DNA from: Natrinema salinisoli
Lineage (GTDB): Archaea > Halobacteriota > Halobacteria > Halobacteriales > Natrialbaceae
Length of the DNA stretch: 64,000 bases
Assembly (NCBI RefSeq): GCF_020405205.1
Contig: NZ_CP084470.1
Span: 310,001 to 374,000 of the forward strand
Direction of reading: 5' to 3'
Shown one piece after another: positions 19,974-29,918 of the stretch; position 1 is the first letter of the stretch, and every line of letters begins with the position of its first letter. Position numbers and translations under genes: made by a program. The notes below the pieces were generated by a model that was not told the DNA's origin, ran no database searches, and saw only the letters and a list, made by a program, of their open reading frames with translations.

Positions 19974-22067
19974 TCAGTCACCTATCGAATCGGCATTCGA
20001 GGATCCCGGGACCTCCGGATCGTCGACCGCCGACGCGGTCGGCTCCCCGTCGTTGTCCGGGAAGTAACACGCTGCCCGATGTGTCTCGTCTCCCGTCTCG
20101 GTGATCGCCGGTTCACTCTCCCAGCACGATTCCTGGGCCTTCGGACAGCGCGGAGCGAACGCACAGCCCGAAGGGAGATCGACCGGGTCCGGTGGCTCCC
20201 CCTCGAGGAGGACGCGGGCTCGATCGGCGGTCGGATCCTTCTCCGGCGCGGCCGAGAGCAGCGACGAGGTGTAGGGATGGTTGGGCCGGTTCGCGACGCG
20301 ATCGACGTCGCCTTCCTCGATGATCCGGCCGAGATACATGATCGCCAGCCGGTCCGAGACCTGCGTCAGGCTCGCGAGGTCGTGGGAGATGTAGACGATC
20401 CCGATATCCTCGGTGTCGGCCAGTCCTCGCAGCAGGTTCAGCAGATTAACTTTTAGCGACACGTCCAGCATCGACGCAGGTTCGTCACAGATCAGGAAAT
20501 CGGGATCCAACACCAGCGCCTTGGCGACCGCGACGCGCTGTCGCTGCCCGCCGGAGAGCTCGTGCGGGTAGCTGTCCAGGAATTCTTCGGCGGGGGTCAG
20601 CCCCACCTTCTCGAGCGTCTCGACGATCGCCTGCTCCGTCTCGTCGGTGCGATAGCCGTGGATCGTCAGCGGTTCGCCGACGATCTTGCGGACGGTCTGG
20701 CGGGGATTCAGCGAGTCGAAGGGATCCTGGAAGATGATCTGGACCTTCCGCCGGAATTCCTGCAGATTGCCGTCCTGATAGTGCTCGTAGGACTCCCCGT
20801 CGAACGTCAACTCGCCTCCCGTCGGATCCTCGAGTAAGGCCATCGTTTCTCCGAGCGTCGACTTCCCGCAGCCGCTCTCCCCGGCGATGCCCAGTACTTC
20901 GGATCGGCGGACCGACAGCGAAACGCCGTCGACGGCCTTCACGTAATCGGGATCATCGCCGCGGAACTTGCTCAGGAGGTTCTGACTCTGCTCGTAGTGT
21001 TTCTCGAGGTCGTCCGTTTCGAGGATGACCTCGCCGCGGTCTGAGTCGGCGTCCCCGTCGTCGGGGATGTTCCACGTCTCCGGATCGTCGGCGTCACGTC
21101 GCAGCTGGGCCGCCTCTTTGACGCGGTGGCAGGCCGATCGGTGGTTTCGGTTGGGGAGATCGACCAGCTCAGGGTGGGACTCGCCGCACTCGTCCGTGGC
21201 GAACGGACACCGATCCTCGAAGACGCAGGCAGTCGGCTCGCGGCTCAGGTTCGGCGGGGAGCCGGGAATGGCGACGGGGTCGTCGCTCTCGTCGATCTCC
21301 GGGAAGGAGTTCTTCAACCCCATCGTATAGGGGTTCGTGGGATTGACCAGCACGTTGTCGACACTTCCCTGTTCCATCACCTTTCCGCCGTAGAGGATCG
21401 ACAATTCGTCGCAGGTCTCCGCGATGACGCCGATCTCGTGGGTGATCAACAGCAGGGAGCTGTCCATCCGCTCCTGGATCTCGAGGATCTTGTCGATGAT
21501 CTTGTCCTGAACGATGACGTCCAGCCCGGTCGTCGGCTCGTCGGCGATGATGAGGTCCGGCTCGAGCGCGAGCGCCATCGCGATGGTGACCCGCTGACGC
21601 ATCCCGCCGGAGAACTCGTGGGGATACTCGTCGATCCGGTCCGGATCGAGGCCGACGATCTCGAACAGTTCCCTGACGCGATCGCGCGCCTTGGCGTCCG
21701 TGACGTTGCGGTGGGTGTGGATCGCCTGTGCGATCTGATCGCCGGTCGACATCACGGGATCGAGCGAGTCCATCGCGCTCTGGGGGATGTAAGCGATGTC
21801 TTCCCAGAGGATGTCACGGCGCTCGGCGTCCGAGAGAGACATGAGGTCCGTCCCGTCGAACTCGATCGTCCCGCGCTCGACGGTTCCGTTCCCCGGGAGC
21901 AGTCCTAATAGCGCCTCCGCGACGGTGGATTTCCCGGAGCCAGACTCGCCGGCGAGGCCGTAGTTGACGCCCTCGTCGATACTGAACGAGACGTCGTTGA
22001 CGGCGTGGATTGTTTCGTCGTCGGTCGCGTACGTGACTTTGAGGTCTTCGACGTTGAGTAGCGTCAT
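19974..22067 (-). CDS. fused dipeptide/oligopeptide ABC ATPase (DppD-DppF)
   Basis: This 697-aa protein contains two complete ABC ATPase halves that power peptide uptake. The first half has Walker A GESGSGKST at about 41, signature FSGGMRQRV and Walker B LIIADEPTTG. Its oligopeptide C-terminal motif is CVFEDRCPFATDEC. The second half, from about 355, has Walker A GESGCGKST, signature LSGGQRQRV, Walker B LICDEPASMLD and FAPRCPKAQESC. Fusion of D and F subunits is known in haloarchaea. The start overlaps the stop of the permease gene upstream (ATGA type), so translation is coupled. Confidence 0.95.
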   Translation of the reverse strand: MTLLNVEDLKVTYATDDETIHAVNDVSFSIDEGVNYGLAGESGSGKSTVAEALLGLLPGNGTVERGTIEFDGTDLMSLSDAERRDILWEDIAYIPQSAMDSLDPVMSTGDQIAQAIHTHRNVTDAKARDRVRELFEIVGLDPDRIDEYPHEFSGGMRQRVTIAMALALEPDLIIADEPTTGLDVIVQDKIIDKILEIQERMDSSLLLITHEIGVIAETCDELSILYGGKVMEQGSVDNVLVNPTNPYTMGLKNSFPEIDESDDPVAIPGSPPNLSREPTACVFEDRCPFATDECGESHPELVDLPNRNHRSACHRVKEAAQLRRDADDPETWNIPDDGDADSDRGEVILETDDLEKHYEQSQNLLSKFRGDDPDYVKAVDGVSLSVRRSEVLGIAGESGCGKSTLGETMALLEDPTGGELTFDGESYEHYQDGNLQEFRRKVQIIFQDPFDSLNPRQTVRKIVGEPLTIHGYRTDETEQAIVETLEKVGLTPAEEFLDSYPHELSGGQRQRVAVAKALVLDPDFLICDEPASMLDVSLKVNLLNLLRGLADTEDIGIVYISHDLASLTQVSDRLAIMYLGRIIEEGDVDRVANRPNHPYTSSLLSAAPEKDPTADRARVLLEGEPPDPVDLPSGCAFAPRCPKAQESCWESEPAITETGDETHRAACYFPDNDGEPTASAVDDPEVPGSSNADSIGD

Positions 22068-22984
22068 TGGTCGGTCTGAATTTCGGGATTAATGACTTCC
22101 TCGTAGGCCCGTCCGATGAGGAACACCGATGTGGTTATCGCAGCGATACCGATGGCGGGCGGGAGCACCCACCACCACGCGACGCGTATGTTCCCCGACG
22201 CGAACACCTGCCGGAGCATTCGACCCCAGCTGGTCATCGTCGGATCGCCGAAGCCAAGGAACGCGAGACTCGCCTGTGCGGCGATGGCCCAGGCGACGCC
22301 GTATGCGGTGTAGAGGAACCCGATCGGCAACACGTTCGGCGCGACGTGGTACAGCATCGTCCGCAGATCGCTGGCGCCGCTGGCTCGAGCAGACTTGACG
22401 AACGTCCGCTCGCGGACTGACAGCACCTCCGAGCGGACGACCCGCGCCGGCATCTTCCAGAGGAAGCCGGCGATGATCGCCGTGATCAGCCAGATATTCG
22501 GCGTCACGAACGTCAACAGCAACAGCGCCATCGGCATGAACGGCAGCGAGAACGTCAGATCGGTCAGCCGCATCAGGAGTTCGTCGACCCAGCCGCCGTA
22601 GTAGCCGCTGACGACGCCGACAGTGAAGCCGAGCGCACCCGTCCCCAGACCGCCGAACAGGCCGACGATGAGCGTCGGGCGCGCGCCGGCGAGGAACTGG
22701 CTCAGGACGTCCTTCCCGAACGCCGTGGTTCCGAAGAACGCGTCTAGACTCGGGGCGGAGAGTCTGAGCACGGATCCGGTGTCGCCGCGAACGGTGTGTT
22801 CGATCGGGTCGTGGGGCGCCAGAAACGGCCCGAACAATCCGAGGAAGACGAACGCCGCGACGACGAGCATCCCCGCGAACGCCAGCGGATCCCGTCGTAG
22901 GAAGGCGAACTGGTCGCGAACGAGCGTCCACAGCGCGTCGACGCGTCTGTACAGCTCGGCCTTCGGCTTCGTTTCGGTACTCAT
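22064..22984 (-). CDS. dipeptide/oligopeptide ABC permease, DppC type
   Basis: This encodes a 306-aa inner-membrane subunit. An N-terminal helix (FAGMLVVAAFVFLGLFGPFL, then APHDPIEH) is typical of the DppC/OppC N-terminal domain. Five further helices follow. The EAA loop that contacts the ATPase is SARASGASDLRTMLYHVAPN, then VLPI. It lies between the DppB-type permease (4-base overlap) and the ATPase (4-base overlap), forming a tight operon with order A-B-C-DF. The substrate is judged from family only: peptides are most likely, but relatives also carry nickel, sugars or other solutes. Confidence 0.93.
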   Translation of the reverse strand: MSTETKPKAELYRRVDALWTLVRDQFAFLRRDPLAFAGMLVVAAFVFLGLFGPFLAPHDPIEHTVRGDTGSVLRLSAPSLDAFFGTTAFGKDVLSQFLAGARPTLIVGLFGGLGTGALGFTVGVVSGYYGGWVDELLMRLTDLTFSLPFMPMALLLLTFVTPNIWLITAIIAGFLWKMPARVVRSEVLSVRERTFVKSARASGASDLRTMLYHVAPNVLPIGFLYTAYGVAWAIAAQASLAFLGFGDPTMTSWGRMLRQVFASGNIRVAWWWVLPPAIGIAAITTSVFLIGRAYEEVINPEIQTDQ

Positions 22985-23976
22985 GCGGACCCACCTCCGC
23001 TCGTGGAGACCGTCGGATCGAAGTACGCGTAGAGGACGTCCGCAGCGAGGTTCGCGATGATAACTGCCAGCGCCATGATGAAGACCGCGGCCTGCACGAG
23101 CGGATAGTCCTGCTGCTGGATGGCCAAGACGAGTTCGCGGCCGATACCGGGCCAGCTGAAGACCACCTCGAGCAGGATCAGTCCCTGAAAGATCATACCC
23201 AGCCGGAGGGTGAAGTACGTCAGAATGGGCAGCATCGAGTTCCGGCCCGCGCGGGCCAGCTGTTCCATCTCCGAGAGTCCCTTCGCTCGGTGGAGCTTCA
23301 GGAACTCCGATCCCCGCTTCTCGACGACGCCGTTGCGGGCGAGCAACAGGAAATCACCGCTGTAGTAGAGGACGGCGACGGTGAAGGGCAGCATGTAGTG
23401 ATGGAGGAAGTCCAGCGAGACGAACGTCTCGAGGTAGCCGTCCGGCGTCGCCCGGATCGATCGCATCCCGAGCGCGGGGACGATCTCCAGATTGTATGCG
23501 AAGACGATGATGAAGAAGATCGCCGTGATGAAGACCGGCGTCGATCGCAGCAGCGTCGTCGAAACGATACTGAACTTCTCGAGGCGGCTCCCGCGATTCC
23601 AGCCGGCGTACATACCTACCACCGAACTCAGAACGGCCGTCGTCACGAGGGCCGGAACGAGCAAGATCAGCGAGTTGATCAGCCGCGGCTCGAGGACGTC
23701 CCAGACCGGCTGACTCCGCAGGATGGAATAGCCGAACTGGAAGGTCAGCAGACTCCCGAGGTAGTTGATATACTGTTTCCACATCGGCTCGTCGAGCCCG
23801 TACATCGCTCGGATCTCGTCGATCTGCGCCTGATTGAGGTTCCCCGAAGTCACGAGCGCCTCGAAGGGGCTCCCCGGCAGGAGCCGCAGAACGACGAAGA
23901 TGACCGAGACCGCGATCAGCGTCAGCAGGACGGAGATCGCGAGCCGCTTGAGCAGGAACCGCTGGAACTTCGTCAT
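22981..23976 (-). CDS. dipeptide/oligopeptide ABC permease, DppB type
   Basis: This encodes a 331-aa membrane subunit with the classic DppB start (FLLKRLAISVLLTLIAVSVI, then FVVLRLLPGSPFEAL). The extracellular segment (IRAMYGLDEPMWKQYINYLG) follows, and then five helices. The EAA loop is HRAKGLSEMEQLARAGRNSM, then LPI. The end VLYAYFDPTV is normal. It is the first permease after the binding protein gene, 185 bases downstream of it; the spacer contains no gene. Confidence 0.93.
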   Translation of the reverse strand: MTKFQRFLLKRLAISVLLTLIAVSVIFVVLRLLPGSPFEALVTSGNLNQAQIDEIRAMYGLDEPMWKQYINYLGSLLTFQFGYSILRSQPVWDVLEPRLINSLILLVPALVTTAVLSSVVGMYAGWNRGSRLEKFSIVSTTLLRSTPVFITAIFFIIVFAYNLEIVPALGMRSIRATPDGYLETFVSLDFLHHYMLPFTVAVLYYSGDFLLLARNGVVEKRGSEFLKLHRAKGLSEMEQLARAGRNSMLPILTYFTLRLGMIFQGLILLEVVFSWPGIGRELVLAIQQQDYPLVQAAVFIMALAVIIANLAADVLYAYFDPTVSTSGGGSA

Positions 23977-24160
23977 CGGTCGTCCCCCCGAATGACTGCG
24001 GTGTGGGTCGCTGACTGCGTCGCCGCGCCGACGGTCGCACGGCGGCCGACTGCGGCGCGCTCCACTCGAGCAGTGGCGCGGTCAGGGTGCCGGTTCGTTT
24101 CGGATCGGGTCCGCTCCGGAGAGTATCGGTCGATGATCGGATGCATTGGGTTTCGTCTCC

Positions 24161-26071
24161 TCATGAGAAATCGGGCTGGTCGAGATCCGCACGGCGCTTG
24201 TTCGTGTTCTCGGGCTGGATCCGCTCGACGAACGCCCCCCACGCCTCCCCGTTGGGGAATCGCAGGTTGTCGTCGCCGTCCCAGGTGTAGCCCGCCCGCT
24301 CGAGGACGGTGCGTGCGTCGTCGACGTCGTGCTCGTAGTCGGTCGTCTCGGCGTTGTGCCACGGCGTGAGCGACGAGATCGGGTTCTCGCCAGCTGGCAC
24401 CGTCGCCTGACCCTGCAGGAAGTCCTCGACGAACCCCTGGGAGTCGACCGCTTTCGCCAGCGCGACGCGAAACTCCTTGTCCCGAATCAGCGGACAGGAG
24501 AACATGAGCTTCGCGTCCAGGGGGGCGTAGCTCCCCGCCGACATTTTCTCGATACCGTCGGTGTTGGCCGCGCGGCCCGCCTGGAGGTCCGAGAGATTCG
24601 TTCCGATAGCGTCGATCGAACCGCTCTGGAGCGAGCCGATCAGCGCGTCGACGTTGCTCACGTTGATCCAGATGACGCTGTCGACGCCGGGCCCGCGCTC
24701 GGCCTGGTCGCCGAGGGCGTCGGCCCGCCAGTCGTCGTCGAACATCCAGTGACCGTCGTTGCGCGAGGCCTCGAATCGGGTCCCCTGCTCCCAGTCCTCG
24801 AACTGGAAGGGGCCGGTTCCGACGGGGGCGTCTGGGTTGTGCTGTGACGGATTGCCGACGTCCTCCCACCGGTGTTTCGGGAGAATGACGCTCCGGACGA
24901 CCCGCTGGGTCATGAACGACGCGTCGGGGTTCGTCAGGTTGAACCGAACCTCGTGATCCCCGAGTACCTCGACCGTCTCGATCGGGTCGTAGAACGGTAC
25001 CTGACTCGTGGAGGCGTACTCCTCGTACAGTTCGACGGTGAACTTCACGTCCTCGGCGGTGAACGCCTCCCCGTCGTGCCACTCGACGCCCTCGCGCAGG
25101 GTGAGCTCGACGGTAGTGTCGTCGACGAACCCGCCGCCCGTCGCCAGCGCGGGGACCACCTCGAGGTCGGGTGTAGCGTCGAACAGGCCGTCGTAGATGA
25201 ACGTCAAGCGTTTCGCCTCGGCCCCGCCGGCGGCCCACGGAAGGTTCAGCGAGTTCATCGACGTCGAAACCCCCTTGACGTAGGTCCGGTTGTCCGTCTC
25301 GGGCTGGAGGTTGACCTCGGTCCAGACGAACGAGTCCATCGTCGGGCCGTTCCCCGGCGTCTCGACGTACCCGGTCCACCGCTCCGTGTTCACGGCCGTG
25401 ATGATGTTCGGAAACAGCGTGATGAGTGCCCCGACGTCTTCGGCGAAGATCTCCTGTGCCCGATCGACGAGCTCCTCTCGTCGGGCCCGCTCGGTCGTCT
25501 GGGCCTGCTCGGTGAGGACTTCCTGTAGCTCGGGATGGTAGTAATTATCGTAATTCGAGAGCGAGCCCTCCGTCCGACGCATCAACAGCGGGTTCGGATC
25601 GAGTCCCCGCTGCGGATCGGGCCCGTGCGTGCTCATCGAAATGACTGCTTCGAGCCCGTTCGCCGTCCAACTCTGCGCGTACAGCTGATTCAACGGCCGG
25701 TCATTGAGCGTCACGGCGATTCCGAGGTCGTCGAGCCCGCGCTGGACCATCAACGCGTGCTCGCGCATCCACGGATCGTCCTCGCTCGAGAATTCGACGG
25801 GTAACGAGTCGAGGACGGAACCCGCCCTGGCGCTGTAATCCAGCGGCGGCGACTCGGCGTCGACGGTCTCCCACTCGCGCCAGTACTGCGTCTCGACGGT
25901 CTCCGGGACGCCCTCGGGCACGTCCGGCTCGAGGCTCTCGCCACGGCTACTGCTACAGCCCGCGAGCGCGCTCGTTCCGAGCGCCGCGGCGGCCGTGGCG
26001 ATATAGCCGCGTCGCGTGATCCGATCACGTGCCCCGGTGACCGAATTGTCATGGTTTTCTCTTTGCGACAT
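24161..26071 (-). CDS. peptide-type ABC substrate-binding lipoprotein
   Basis: This 636-aa extracytoplasmic protein is of the SBP_bac_5 family. The N-terminus carries a Tat-type motif (ITRRGYIATAAAALG) and a lipobox (SALAGC), so it should be exported folded and anchored by lipid on the outer face of the membrane. The mature part has family segments such as TVELTLREGVEWHDGEAFTA, then EDVKFTVELY, and PVGTGPFQFEDWEQG. The protein is somewhat longer than usual, because the N-terminal lobe precedes a second block that begins near residue 265. It heads the ABC operon. The substrate is inferred only. Confidence 0.92.
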   Translation of the reverse strand: MSQRENHDNSVTGARDRITRRGYIATAAAALGTSALAGCSSSRGESLEPDVPEGVPETVETQYWREWETVDAESPPLDYSARAGSVLDSLPVEFSSEDDPWMREHALMVQRGLDDLGIAVTLNDRPLNQLYAQSWTANGLEAVISMSTHGPDPQRGLDPNPLLMRRTEGSLSNYDNYYHPELQEVLTEQAQTTERARREELVDRAQEIFAEDVGALITLFPNIITAVNTERWTGYVETPGNGPTMDSFVWTEVNLQPETDNRTYVKGVSTSMNSLNLPWAAGGAEAKRLTFIYDGLFDATPDLEVVPALATGGGFVDDTTVELTLREGVEWHDGEAFTAEDVKFTVELYEEYASTSQVPFYDPIETVEVLGDHEVRFNLTNPDASFMTQRVVRSVILPKHRWEDVGNPSQHNPDAPVGTGPFQFEDWEQGTRFEASRNDGHWMFDDDWRADALGDQAERGPGVDSVIWINVSNVDALIGSLQSGSIDAIGTNLSDLQAGRAANTDGIEKMSAGSYAPLDAKLMFSCPLIRDKEFRVALAKAVDSQGFVEDFLQGQATVPAGENPISSLTPWHNAETTDYEHDVDDARTVLERAGYTWDGDDNLRFPNGEAWGAFVERIQPENTNKRRADLDQPDFS

Positions 26072-26196
26072 CCACTCCCACGTTACGGGCTAACTAGAAT
26101 CGTTTTACTCCCGATAGCGACCGATAGCTATCATTCTTTAAGTCGGGGAGAGAATACAGAGGGCGGTTCGCGATCGGGGGCGGATTCAGACCGGTC

Positions 26197-26862
26197 TCAT
26201 TCGCGGGGGCCGTAAATGAGTTCGAGCAACGTTCGCTCGGCGGTCCGGAGTCGCTCGTTGATCGTCGACTGGGTAATACCGAGTTCGTCCGCGAGGTCCG
26301 TCTCCGACGTTTCCCGGGGAACGTCGAAGTAGCCGTGATTGTACGCCGTCTCGAGAACTTCGAGCTGGTCGCTGGTGAGTTTCGAGACGAGCACCTCCGT
26401 TAATCGTCCGCTATCTAGCGGCTCGCCGGGCTCCTCGTTCTGGGTGACAGACAGCAGTTCGAACTCGCCGAGGGTCTCCTGCACCTCGTCGGCCATCGAT
26501 CGGAACTGATCCCAGTCCCGCGTGGTCGCCACGATTTCGAAGACGTCGTTCTGGAGGACGATTCGGTTCGGAATCGCTTCCTGGCGGAGAATCAGACTCA
26601 GGATGAACGGGTACGACTCGTTCGCCAAAATCGTGAGTCGACGGATCTCGAGCTCCTCCGAGGCGGTCGGGATCTTGCTACTGTAAAACAGCGAGACACC
26701 TGAGATCTCTTCGAGGACCGTTTCGGGATCGAATTCGGTGTTCGACGCGACGGTCAGCGATTCGATCCACGTGCCGTCTTCGACGTAGAACGCATTGTCG
26801 AGTTCGATACTCCGGACGTCGTCTAACGTCTCCTGGAGTTTCGCCATCACGCCCGTCGGCAC
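26197..26862 (-). CDS. bat-type HTH_10 regulator
   Basis: This encodes 221 aa from GTG 26862, without an evident better start. In-frame codons upstream (ILRVEFTT) look homologous to family N-termini, but no start codon precedes them before a TGA, so the GTG or the ATG seven codons into the ORF (MAKL) must serve. The C-terminal HTH_10 domain (LTSDQLEVLETAYNHGYFDV, then PRETSETDLADELGITQSTIN) is the DNA-binding domain of bacterio-opsin-activator-like proteins. The N-terminal region is the usual bat-associated sensor-like domain. It lies 125 bases upstream of the peptide ABC operon on the same strand and is a candidate regulator of it. Confidence 0.85.
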   Translation of the reverse strand: MPTGVMAKLQETLDDVRSIELDNAFYVEDGTWIESLTVASNTEFDPETVLEEISGVSLFYSSKIPTASEELEIRRLTILANESYPFILSLILRQEAIPNRIVLQNDVFEIVATTRDWDQFRSMADEVQETLGEFELLSVTQNEEPGEPLDSGRLTEVLVSKLTSDQLEVLETAYNHGYFDVPRETSETDLADELGITQSTINERLRTAERTLLELIYGPRE

Positions 26863-26948
26863 AGTCGTAAACTCGACGCGTAGAATAGGGAAATCCTCCG
26901 TACAGAGAAGAGTCCGATCCGATCATATATAGCTCACGCTTACCCGAG

Positions 26949-28385
26949 TCAAACCACAAGCGGCCAGTAGACGAGCCACGAAACAGTGGCGACGGCGACG
27001 GATAGTGCCATCGTCACGAGACCGAACGAGGCGACGTCGCGATGCGACAGCGGCCCTCGGTCCATCGACACCAGTACCGCCGTCGTATTGAAGGGAAGAA
27101 CCGTCGTCGAGCCGACGACGAGCAACACGGTGAGCGCGAGGAATAGTTGATTGATTCCGAAGACGCTCGCGAACTCGAGGACGATGGGGAGTACGACCAC
27201 GATCGCTGCCGAGGCGGTCGAGAACAAGATTCGAATACCGATCGCGATGAGTATCAGTACCGCGACGATCTGCCACTGAGCGAGCGCTGCGAACGGGACC
27301 CATCCCGTGAGGCCGTCGACCACCGCCGTAATCGCGCCCGTCGCTTCCATCGCGTCCAGAATCGATAACATTGCACCGATAAGGAAGACGATCCCCCAGC
27401 TCACCTCCGAGATGTCCTCGGCTGTGATGACCCCCACGGATGGAATCGAGAGTACGACAACCGCGGCGACGGCCGGCAACACGGTCGGGAACCCGACGAA
27501 CGAGCCGACGATCCAGCTCACGATAGCCCCGAGAAGAACCGTTCCGACGAGGCGTTGGTCCCGAGTCAATCGTGCCGTTCCGTCCCCGTCCGTTTCCAGT
27601 CGCGCGGTATCGTCCGTCTGTATCGTCACGTCTTCGTCGACCAACGCGAACAGGCCAGCGCAGAGCACCGCCAGCGTATAGAGGAGAATCGTCGGCGGAA
27701 GCATCAGTACGGCCCAGTCGACCCACGTTATCGGCCGCACCGAAGTCGCGACGATTTCGGAGGTGACCAGCGCCATTCCCCCGCCGGTCATCAACGCCAT
27801 CGACGCGATCGGGTTGACGTGACCGAGAACGAGAAACGCCGCGCTCTCGAACCCGCCGTCGGTGTCAGATCCGAGCCCGCCGGCGAGCCGCTTCACGATG
27901 GGGATGAACGTTACCGCGCGGGCCATCGCGGAGGGCATCACGAACGCCAGTGCGAGGACACTCCCGGCGACGGAGTGTAACGCACGGCGCGGCGTACTAT
28001 TCGCAGACAGTAATCGTCTCGCTAGCTGGCGGTCAAGACCGACACTCGTCGTGGCGTCGCCCAACAACAGCAACAGGAGCAGAAAGAACACGAGCGTCGA
28101 CGTGAACCCTGTCGTCGCCGCACCGAACGAATCGATGGCTCCCAGTGCGAACAACAACGTGACGCTGAGAATACTCGAGACGACGTACGGCACAGGTCGG
28201 GTCAACCACAGCACGAGCGCAGAGAGGAACACCGCCAGCGTCCGTTGTCCCTCGAGAGTCAGGGCCGCCGGTGGGGAACTCGTCACACCGAGCGCGAGTA
28301 CGATAGCGGCAGTGAGCAATCCCAAAGATTGCCACGAGAACAGCTCCGTCTTCGACATGCCCCGCACGTCGAACCGATCTCCCAT
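26949..28385 (-). CDS. SLC13/DASS-family anion symporter
   Basis: This encodes about 478 aa from MGDRFDVRGMSK (28385). It is a multi-pass membrane protein with around eleven hydrophobic segments. It belongs to the divalent anion:sodium symporters, which carry dicarboxylates, sulfate or phosphate. Typical segments are LEGQRTLAVFLSALVLWLTR, FVMPSAMARAVTFIPIVKRL, WGIVFLIGAMLSILDAMEAT, and a C-terminal VLPFNTTAVLVSMDRG. The N-terminal quarter also exists as a frameshifted relic at 4598-4910. The exact substrate is unknown. Confidence 0.88.
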   Translation of the reverse strand: MGDRFDVRGMSKTELFSWQSLGLLTAAIVLALGVTSSPPAALTLEGQRTLAVFLSALVLWLTRPVPYVVSSILSVTLLFALGAIDSFGAATTGFTSTLVFFLLLLLLLGDATTSVGLDRQLARRLLSANSTPRRALHSVAGSVLALAFVMPSAMARAVTFIPIVKRLAGGLGSDTDGGFESAAFLVLGHVNPIASMALMTGGGMALVTSEIVATSVRPITWVDWAVLMLPPTILLYTLAVLCAGLFALVDEDVTIQTDDTARLETDGDGTARLTRDQRLVGTVLLGAIVSWIVGSFVGFPTVLPAVAAVVVLSIPSVGVITAEDISEVSWGIVFLIGAMLSILDAMEATGAITAVVDGLTGWVPFAALAQWQIVAVLILIAIGIRILFSTASAAIVVVLPIVLEFASVFGINQLFLALTVLLVVGSTTVLPFNTTAVLVSMDRGPLSHRDVASFGLVTMALSVAVATVSWLVYWPLVV

Positions 28386-28559
28386 TACGGTCACCGTCGC
28401 TGCTCTGTCTGAAGAATCTGGTGACACTGCTGCCGAAATCACTGAGCAGTTTCAGAGCCGTTGTTTTCCGCTCGAGGAGGACCTCGAAGCCTCGAGATAG
28501 GCGATACGGTGTCGGCATATTCTATCTGACCCCATGTGTCGAGTGAAATAGATCATCCA

Positions 28560-29918
28560 TCAGGGTGCTCGGCTAATCGGGTTGAACACGCGCCACATTT
28601 TCCGTGGACGCAATAGCGTGGTCGGTGGCTGTTCCATCGTCAGCACCCGAAAGAACGCGCTGGACAGCGTGCTATCGGTGTGAGCTTTGTGAATCAACCG
28701 AGTGAGATACCAGCTGATGAGGTCAGTGCCGAACGGTTTGGGCCCGGTCGTTTGTGGAAACGCGAAGTCACTGCCTGCCGCCAACAACCACGCCATGTCG
28801 ATGACCTCTTCGGCCCGATCGAAAAACCGAGGCGGGAGATCCTCAAGACCGTCCCTAGCCAAGGCCTGATGAAGCTCGAGTGCCTCGAGAGCCGCCACAG
28901 ACATACCCTGCCCGTAGATCGGGTTGAAGCTCGCAATCGCGTCACCGATAACGACCAATCCATCAGGGAATCGGTCGAGGTCCCCATAGCGGTACCTTCT
29001 ATTGGTCGGGAACGGGTAATACTCGATGTCCGTAGAGACCTGTCGATGGTCGTCGAGGAGGTGCCTCACCTCAGGAGTGAGAAGGTTTGCTGCGAACTCC
29101 ACCAATCCCTCAGAGTCCGTCGGGGGATGGTCACCGTGTACGCCATGTACGCTCACCACCCAGCGGTTTCCTTCGACGGGCGCAGCCATGCCACCGCGTG
29201 TGTGCGGGGAAGACGGCGGAACGAGAAACGTGCGCAGGTCGTCGGCAGGTCGCTCGATAAAGGTGGTGCTGTAGGCCACGTCGATGCGCACCTCCTCGAC
29301 CTCCGGCGGCGTGTAGCCGTGGTTTTCGAGCCATGTCGGTGTTCGACTCGTCCGGCCAGTGGCATCCACGACCAGATCCGCGGTGATCTCCGTCTGCTCA
29401 CTACCTTCACGGAGTACCACGCCTTCCACGGCCGTCCCGGTATCGTCGAGGAGGTAGTCGGTGACCTGGCAGCCCGAGCGGATGTGAACGCCGTCGAGAT
29501 TGGAAACATGCTCTCTGACTACCTGCTCGATCAACGGTCGAGTTGCGGAGTACGTCTCCATCGGAGTTGAACCGTGGGCGAGGAAGTCTCCCTCGCCGTA
29601 GAAATTCACATCGCTGGCGAAATCGACGACAACGCCTCCAGCGGCGATGAGATCCTCTCCGAACCCGGGGAACAGGTCCTCCAACGTTGCCCGTCCGGCT
29701 TCGAGCAGCGCGTGGGGATGTGCGCCTTGCGGCACTCCTCGGCGTACAACTGGCTCGGTTGGAAGGTAATCTCGTTCGATGATCGTGACTTCAGTAAATC
29801 TGTCAGCTAGAATGCGACCTGCGAGCAGGCCAGCTATACTCGCTCCACTCACCACCGCTTTCTCACGACTTTCAGGCAGTTGATCGCCGTTGTACCGCGG
29901 AACGGTTGCTAAGGTCAT
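28560..29918 (-). CDS. FAD-dependent monooxygenase/epoxidase-like oxidoreductase
   Basis: This 452-aa flavoprotein is of the PHBH/geranylgeranyl-reductase-like fold. The FAD-binding beta-alpha-beta motif is AVVSGASIAGLLAGRILADR, a G-A-S-x-A-G variant of GxGxxG seen in epoxidase LasC-like and halogenase-like proteins. A DG-type motif (LVVDATGRTSRTPTWL) lies near 188 and the GD motif binding the ribityl chain is VIGDAIASFNPIYGQGMS near 325. No membrane segment stands out. Such enzymes hydroxylate, epoxidise or reduce lipids or aromatic compounds; the substrate cannot be told. Neighbouring genes do not suggest a pathway. Confidence 0.85.
   Translation of the reverse strand: MTLATVPRYNGDQLPESREKAVVSGASIAGLLAGRILADRFTEVTIIERDYLPTEPVVRRGVPQGAHPHALLEAGRATLEDLFPGFGEDLIAAGGVVVDFASDVNFYGEGDFLAHGSTPMETYSATRPLIEQVVREHVSNLDGVHIRSGCQVTDYLLDDTGTAVEGVVLREGSEQTEITADLVVDATGRTSRTPTWLENHGYTPPEVEEVRIDVAYSTTFIERPADDLRTFLVPPSSPHTRGGMAAPVEGNRWVVSVHGVHGDHPPTDSEGLVEFAANLLTPEVRHLLDDHRQVSTDIEYYPFPTNRRYRYGDLDRFPDGLVVIGDAIASFNPIYGQGMSVAALEALELHQALARDGLEDLPPRFFDRAEEVIDMAWLLAAGSDFAFPQTTGPKPFGTDLISWYLTRLIHKAHTDSTLSSAFFRVLTMEQPPTTLLRPRKMWRVFNPISRAP

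Noticed and set aside
23973-25379. 468-codon minus frame overlapping the peptide-binding lipoprotein gene
   Set aside because: Extremely Arg-rich and in another frame of the well-supported binding-protein gene; no family pattern.
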